Below are positions 22,548-25,975 of a stretch of 25,975 nucleotides of DNA, piece after piece. How positions within the stretch are numbered: position 1 is the first letter of the stretch; every line of letters begins with the position of its first letter. This DNA comes from CAZDRX01 sp964508225 (GTDB lineage: Bacteria > Patescibacteriota > Gracilibacteria > Peribacterales > Peribacteraceae), in the NCBI GenBank assembly GCA_964508225.1, contig CAZDRX010000016.1:1-25975 (forward strand), read 5' to 3'. The translations under genes were made by a program, and so were the position numbers. Under the pieces are notes generated by a model. That model had not been told where the DNA came from and searched no databases. It was given only the letters and a program-made list of their open reading frames with translations.

Positions 22548-22736
22548 GTACTGTGCCTCCTTTCAGAGAGCTGGGGGATGGAAGGAACCGCGCGGTATTA
22601 TAATGATTTTCTTGTTTTTGTCTAGTGTGAGGCATTGTTCGCGCTTTTGAGGCAGGCCAGTGGACAACGCTTCCGCTCGCCACCCTCTTCCGGCATAATC
22701 TGCGGGCTTCGATCATTCGGAATTCGCATCAGGTAT
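22548..22736. other. Intergenic region between the small exported gene and tRNA-Met
   Basis: The left half holds the minus-strand promoter and leader described separately. The right half must hold the tRNA-Met promoter. The best candidate is TTCCGC (22671-22676) with CATAAT (22694-22699) at 17 bp, which is only moderate. No further gene is seen. Confidence 0.5.
22597..22624 (-). promoter_or_regulatory. Promoter of the small exported protein gene
   Basis: -10 TATAAT (22597-22602, perfect) and -35 TAGACA (22619-22624), spaced by 16 bp on the minus strand. The start would be near 22590, giving a leader of about 43 nt that contains the Shine-Dalgarno. Confidence 0.65.
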
Positions 22737-22812
22737 GTCACGGTAGCTCAGTTGGTAGAGCATGGGACTCATAAGCCCAGGGTCGCCGGTTCAATCCCGG
22801 CCCGTGACACCA
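22737..22812 (+). tRNA. tRNA-Met (anticodon CAU, elongator-type)
   Basis: A 76-nt cloverleaf with encoded CCA: acceptor GTCACGG/CCGTGAC, D-arm GCTC/GAGC, anticodon loop CTCATAA and T-arm GCCGG/CCGGC around TTCAATC. The paired G1-C72 excludes a typical initiator. The 31-39 pair is A-G, a mismatch. A lysidine-modified tRNA-Ile2 has the same anticodon and cannot be fully excluded. Confidence 0.9.
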
Positions 22813-22833
22813 CATAAGACTCCCAGAATAAGC

Positions 22834-23070
22834 ATGCCACCAGATCATGAAACAACGAGGGTTAGAAATCTCTCGGACAAGGAGCTCCGTGAGTACATTG
22901 ATATGCACGGAACTGATTCTCCGGAACGCAAGCATGCATTACATGTACTAGAAGATCGTTACCGCACAAAGAGTAGACTCAAGGAAATTGTTGTCGCAAT
23001 TGCAACTATCGTGGGTGCATTCTCCGCATGGCCTCAAATCAGGGCTCTAGGTAAATGGCTAATGGGGTAA
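22834..23070 (+). CDS. Small hypothetical protein with C-terminal membrane segment, AT-richer
   Basis: A 78-residue protein. The N-terminal half is charged (SDKELREYIDMHGTDSPE, KHALHVLEDRYRTKSRLKE) and probably helical. One membrane segment follows (IVVAIATIVGAFSAWPQI, about 52-69), then a short tail. The codons are visibly more AT-rich than those around it (AGA, TTA, ATT), which suggests a newer acquisition next to the tRNA gene. The frame continues back into the tRNA, so the ATG at 22834, 21 nt after the tRNA, is chosen. No Shine-Dalgarno is seen, and it may be read through from the tRNA promoter. No family is recognised. Confidence 0.55.
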   Translation: MPPDHETTRVRNLSDKELREYIDMHGTDSPERKHALHVLEDRYRTKSRLKEIVVAIATIVGAFSAWPQIRALGKWLMG

Positions 23071-23094
23071 TTAACAGTAAGCCTCTCAACAACA

Positions 23095-23967
23095 TCACAC
23101 CTCATCCAGCGCCTCCGGCTCTATCGCCGGCTTCTTCGTGAGCAGGAACATACCGAGAGCGATCGGTGGCAGGCTGAGGAGCTGCATCCACTGCGGTGAC
23201 TGACCGAGGAGGAGGTACGCGAAGAGCATCGTGAAGAGCGGCTGGATGGAGGCGATCGAGATCGTCTGTGTGATGGGGAGGCGGTGGATGGCCTCGATCC
23301 AGAGAATCTTGCTGAGTCCCATGAGGAGGAAGCCGCCGAGGAGAATCGCAGGCAGGCCGGAGCGAAGTGCGGCGGTAGTCGGGATACCGTCGAAGAGCAG
23401 GGCAAGAACGCCGAGGCTCACCGTCCCCGTGAGCGAACGGTAGAACATGATGTACGCGGCACTCACCTCTTTGCGTGCTCTCTGCATCGCGAGGTTCCCG
23501 AGCGGCGGAATCATGGAGCCGATGAGCAGGACGAAGTCGCCCAGTTTCAGCTCGCGTGCGGAAGGAAGGAGGACGAACAGGACACCTGCGACCATGAGCA
23601 GGGCACCGACGACATGCGCCTTCACGAACGGCTCGTGTTTCCCGATCACGCTGATGAAGAGATACGAGAAGAAGATCTCCATGAGCATGACGATGGCGGC
23701 ATTGCCCGGTGTGGTGAGACTGATACCGACGTAGGAGAAGACGTAGTACCCGATGCCGATGGTCACGCACGCGAACGCGATGTCGCGGATGCAGCGTGCG
23801 GAGGGACGCTCTTTCTTGCCCTTGAAGACGAGGAGAACGAGAAAGAAGAGCGTGGAACAGAGCGTCGTGAGAGCAGCGGACGTGAAAACGGGCAGGGACT
23901 GGAGCGCCACCGCCGTGAGTACCGGAAACGAAGCCCACAGTACCGCGGAAATGAGGATGTAGGACAT
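23095..23967 (-). CDS. DMT-superfamily (EamA) transporter
   Basis: A protein of about 290 residues with ten predicted membrane segments in two five-helix repeats. The first opens at SYILISAVLWASFPVLTAVAL and ends at 'YYVFSYVGISLTTPGNAAIVMLMEIF', the EamA-repeat pattern of small residues and a late Pro/Gly; the second repeats it. The substrate is unknown. The start is uncertain: ATG 23967 lies directly before the first helix and is chosen, while GTG 24024 would add 19 residues. A perfect TTGACA (24052-24057, minus strand) upstream lacks a clear -10. It is divergent from the DEAD-box gene and is not closely similar to the EamA protein at 4819-5712. Confidence 0.85.
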   Translation of the reverse strand: MSYILISAVLWASFPVLTAVALQSLPVFTSAALTTLCSTLFFLVLLVFKGKKERPSARCIRDIAFACVTIGIGYYVFSYVGISLTTPGNAAIVMLMEIFFSYLFISVIGKHEPFVKAHVVGALLMVAGVLFVLLPSARELKLGDFVLLIGSMIPPLGNLAMQRARKEVSAAYIMFYRSLTGTVSLGVLALLFDGIPTTAALRSGLPAILLGGFLLMGLSKILWIEAIHRLPITQTISIASIQPLFTMLFAYLLLGQSPQWMQLLSLPPIALGMFLLTKKPAIEPEALDEV

Positions 23968-24087
23968 GCCGCCGGAATTGCGGAGGGTCTTCACGGACAG
24001 GAAGTGAACAGCAGAGAGCGACACGAATCAACCGCCTTGAAAAGAATCTGCTGTCAAGAAAGCCAAAAGTGTGCCACACTGGCGCCA

Positions 24088-25290
24088 ATGACACACGAAC
24101 AAGGACAGACTTTCGCCGATCTCGGGATCGCGCCTGAGATTCTTCAGATTCTGAACGGTCTCAAGATCACCTCGCCGACGCCCATCCAGCATCAGGCCAT
24201 CCCGACCGGACTCGAAGGTAAAGACATCATCGGCATCGCCCAGACGGGCACAGGCAAAACGTTCGCGTTCGGCCTCCCCCTCCTTCAGAGACTGAGCAAA
24301 GGTCCGGGCCGCGCACTCATCGTGCTGCCCACGCGCGAACTCGCCTCACAGGTCGAGGAATCGCTCCGTCCGGTCGCGAGCATGCTCAAGATCGGTATCG
24401 CGGTCTTCATCGGCGGCGCCTCCATGTATCAGCAGCGCATGATGATCAAGCGCAACCCGCGCATCCTCATCGCCACACCAGGCCGTCTCATCGATCACCT
24501 CGAGCAGCGCACAATTACGCTCCGTGAGGTGAATATTCTCGTCCTCGACGAAGCCGACCGCATGCTCGACATGGGCTTCGCACCGCAGATCAACAAGATC
24601 CTGAGAGCCGTCCCGGCAGAGCGCCAGACACTCCTCTTCTCCGCCACGATGCCTGCCGCGATCGCGTCGATCGCCGCGCACCACATGAAGCTCCCCGTCC
24701 GCGTGGAAGTGGCACCGCAGGGCACCACCGCCGAGCTCGTGGAACAGCACATCATCATCGGACGCAGGGAGGACAAGCTCACGCTGCTCGACAGTCTGCT
24801 CAAGGACGCGGAAGGCAACGCCCTCGTCTTCATGCGCACGAAGCACAACGCCAAGAAGCTCACCGTCGCACTCCAGAAACTGGGACACAGCACTGCCGAA
24901 ATCCACAGCAACCGCTCCCTCCCGCAGCGCCGCGAGGCACTCGCCGGATTCAAGTCGGGCAAGTACCGCGTGCTTGTGGCCACCGACATCGCCGCACGCG
25001 GCATCGACGTGGTGGGACTCAGCATGGTCGTGAACTTCGATCTTCCGGACAACCCCGAGGACTACGTGCACCGCATCGGACGCACAGGTCGCGCCGGCAA
25101 GACCGGACAGGCCGTGTCGTTCGCCACACCCGACCAGCGCGGTGACATCCGCATGATCGAACGCCTCATCCGCACCACGATCCCCGTCACCGAGATGCCC
25201 GGCATTCCGGCAGAAGTCCGTGAAGTGACCCACGGTGCACGCGTCTTCAACGCGCGGCACGGCCGCGGAGGAGGCAGGCGCAGGAGGTAG
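24088..25290 (+). CDS. DEAD-box ATP-dependent RNA helicase
   Basis: A 400-residue helicase that unwinds short RNA duplexes, in ribosome assembly or mRNA turnover. All motifs are present: Q motif (TFADLGI...PTPIQHQAIP), I AQTGTGKT (51-58), Ia PTRELA (81-86), Ib TPGR (130-133), II DEAD (154-157), III SAT (185-187), V TDIAARGID (299-307) and VI HRIGRTGR (328-335). A short basic tail (HGRGGGRRRR) replaces the long C-terminus of many relatives, giving a RhlE-like minimal enzyme. The frame is open back to 23284, but that part is antisense to the EamA gene. The ATG at 24088 is 7 nt after CACACT, a weak -10 with TGTCAA 17 bp upstream. Confidence 0.95.
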   Translation: MTHEQGQTFADLGIAPEILQILNGLKITSPTPIQHQAIPTGLEGKDIIGIAQTGTGKTFAFGLPLLQRLSKGPGRALIVLPTRELASQVEESLRPVASMLKIGIAVFIGGASMYQQRMMIKRNPRILIATPGRLIDHLEQRTITLREVNILVLDEADRMLDMGFAPQINKILRAVPAERQTLLFSATMPAAIASIAAHHMKLPVRVEVAPQGTTAELVEQHIIIGRREDKLTLLDSLLKDAEGNALVFMRTKHNAKKLTVALQKLGHSTAEIHSNRSLPQRREALAGFKSGKYRVLVATDIAARGIDVVGLSMVVNFDLPDNPEDYVHRIGRTGRAGKTGQAVSFATPDQRGDIRMIERLIRTTIPVTEMPGIPAEVREVTHGARVFNARHGRGGGRRRR

Positions 25291-25294
25291 ATGT

Positions 25295-25975
25295 TTACGG
25301 TTGCACCGCCTGTTTGCGACGCTCTTCGATGAACTGTCTCCACAGGTTCACCGTAGCTTTCACGTCCGCCTGATCCGCACCGGCGTCTCCGGAGGCGGGA
25401 TCGAGCGTCTCCCCCGGGAAATGATCCACGACATCCCGTACATCCTGATCGATGAGACAGTCGCTCTCCGACACCGTCACCGCGGGAAGGCCGAGAGCCT
25501 TACGGATGTCCGGACCTGCGAAATCGGAGTAGACGTGAAGCTGCTCTCCGTCCGATGACGTCATGCCGTAGGTATCCACGGCGAGCACATACTGGTGCGT
25601 GTCGGGACGGAGCACGATTCTGGCCGTGGTGCCCTGAGCGTCGCGGATCTTCTGCGGAAGATTTTCCACCGTCGTGCCCGCATAGCGTGCGACATCGTCC
25701 TCGGACATGTGCATCGTGACGGCATAGACTCTCCCGTCTTTTTCGTGAGCCGTGAATGCACCTGCCTCGAAGGAGCACTCGGCGGGAGTACCCTTGAGGA
25801 TCGTGATCCGCGCAAGCGCACCGTTCTCCATCACGCCCTCGAACCGCTCCGACGACGCAAACGCTCCCTCGGGTGCTGACGGAGGCGTGAGTGATGCGGG
25901 AAGCGGATCCGTTCGCTCGGCAGCGGCATGATCGGCACGCGGTTGAAAAAGTGCATGCCGATGAAACGATCCGGC
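25295..25975 (-). CDS. Partial CDS of an unknown, probably exported protein (5' end beyond the window)
   Basis: The minus-strand frame is open from its stop at 25295 to the right edge of the window, giving at least 226 residues, with the N-terminus missing. The visible N-terminal part (about 45 residues) is Pro/Ala/Ser-rich, like a linker after a signal or anchor. A domain with strand-like stretches follows (ARITILKGTPAECSFEAGAF, RVYAVTMHMSEDDVARYAG, QYVLAVDTYGMTSSDGEQLHV). The C-terminus is helical and charged (WRQFIEERRKQ). A Met at 25834 is possible but unlikely as the start, because the frame upstream remains coding-like. No family is recognised. It is convergent with the helicase, 4 bp apart. 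Confidence 0.65.
   Translation of the reverse strand, partial: AGSFHRHALFQPRADHAAAERTDPLPASLTPPSAPEGAFASSERFEGVMENGALARITILKGTPAECSFEAGAFTAHEKDGRVYAVTMHMSEDDVARYAGTTVENLPQKIRDAQGTTARIVLRPDTHQYVLAVDTYGMTSSDGEQLHVYSDFAGPDIRKALGLPAVTVSESDCLIDQDVRDVVDHFPGETLDPASGDAGADQADVKATVNLWRQFIEERRKQAVQP

Noticed and set aside
23284..24087. N-terminal extension of the DEAD-box helicase frame
   Set aside because: It is highly charged, low-complexity sequence antisense to the EamA transporter. The helicase family start (Q motif) fits the ATG at 24088.
1..25975. CRISPR array, transposase, prophage or rRNA genes
   Set aside because: No regularly spaced repeats, no transposase or integrase motifs, and no rRNA-like conserved blocks were seen on either strand.

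Overview
The window is a compact, fairly G+C-rich bacterial chromosome segment with short intergenic gaps, four convergent gene pairs that overlap or nearly touch, three tRNA genes and no recognisable phage, transposase or CRISPR. TGA is used as stop. The gene mix suggests a Patescibacteria/CPR-type bacterium, perhaps a Peregrinibacteria/Peribacteria relative. The clues are an archaeal-type PEP carboxylase, a MurL-MurD2 pair for D-glutamate insertion into peptidoglycan, a divergent zinc-ribbon bL33, and many promoters placed so close to the start codon that transcripts should be leaderless. The phylum is an inference from gene content only.

Layout. 1-890: window edge, a degenerate tRNA-like copy, tRNA-Ile(GAU) with a good promoter, a DUF378 small membrane protein and a terminator. 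887-4508: an exported FecR-like unknown (-), ruvC (+) convergent with recF (-), and a Nudix hydrolase leading the recF operon. 4536-7459: minus-strand genes for a DMT/EamA transporter plus rpmG, and for a cytosolic BtuF-like protein plus thioredoxin reductase. 7547-9933: a large PfkB-fold kinase, a methyltransferase and tRNA-Leu(CAA). 9995-13882: a 1295-residue PEP-synthase-like protein with one ATP-binding domain and a tandemly duplicated module ending in a phosphohistidine domain; it lacks the PEP/pyruvate-binding barrel. 13916-16543: murL-murD2. 16540-19303 (-): grpE, an exported unknown and archaeal-type PEP carboxylase. 19370-22160: an envelope copper/thiol cluster (TauE/SafE-like membrane protein with cupredoxin tail, His-rich lipoprotein, DoxX, membrane rhodanese). 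22239-25975: a small secreted protein with a true Shine-Dalgarno, tRNA-Met, a small AT-richer membrane protein, a second EamA transporter, a DEAD-box helicase and a partial exported protein.

How the genes relate. PEP carboxylase, the PEP-synthase-like enzyme and the sugar kinase point to central carbon metabolism. MurL/MurD2 supply the peptidoglycan glutamate step. RuvC and RecF serve recombination, and GrpE, thioredoxin reductase and the copper/thiol cluster serve protein and redox homeostasis. The least explained items are the double-module phosphotransferase at 9995-13882, the leaderless promoter architecture across the window, and the interrupted tRNA-like sequence at 147-257.
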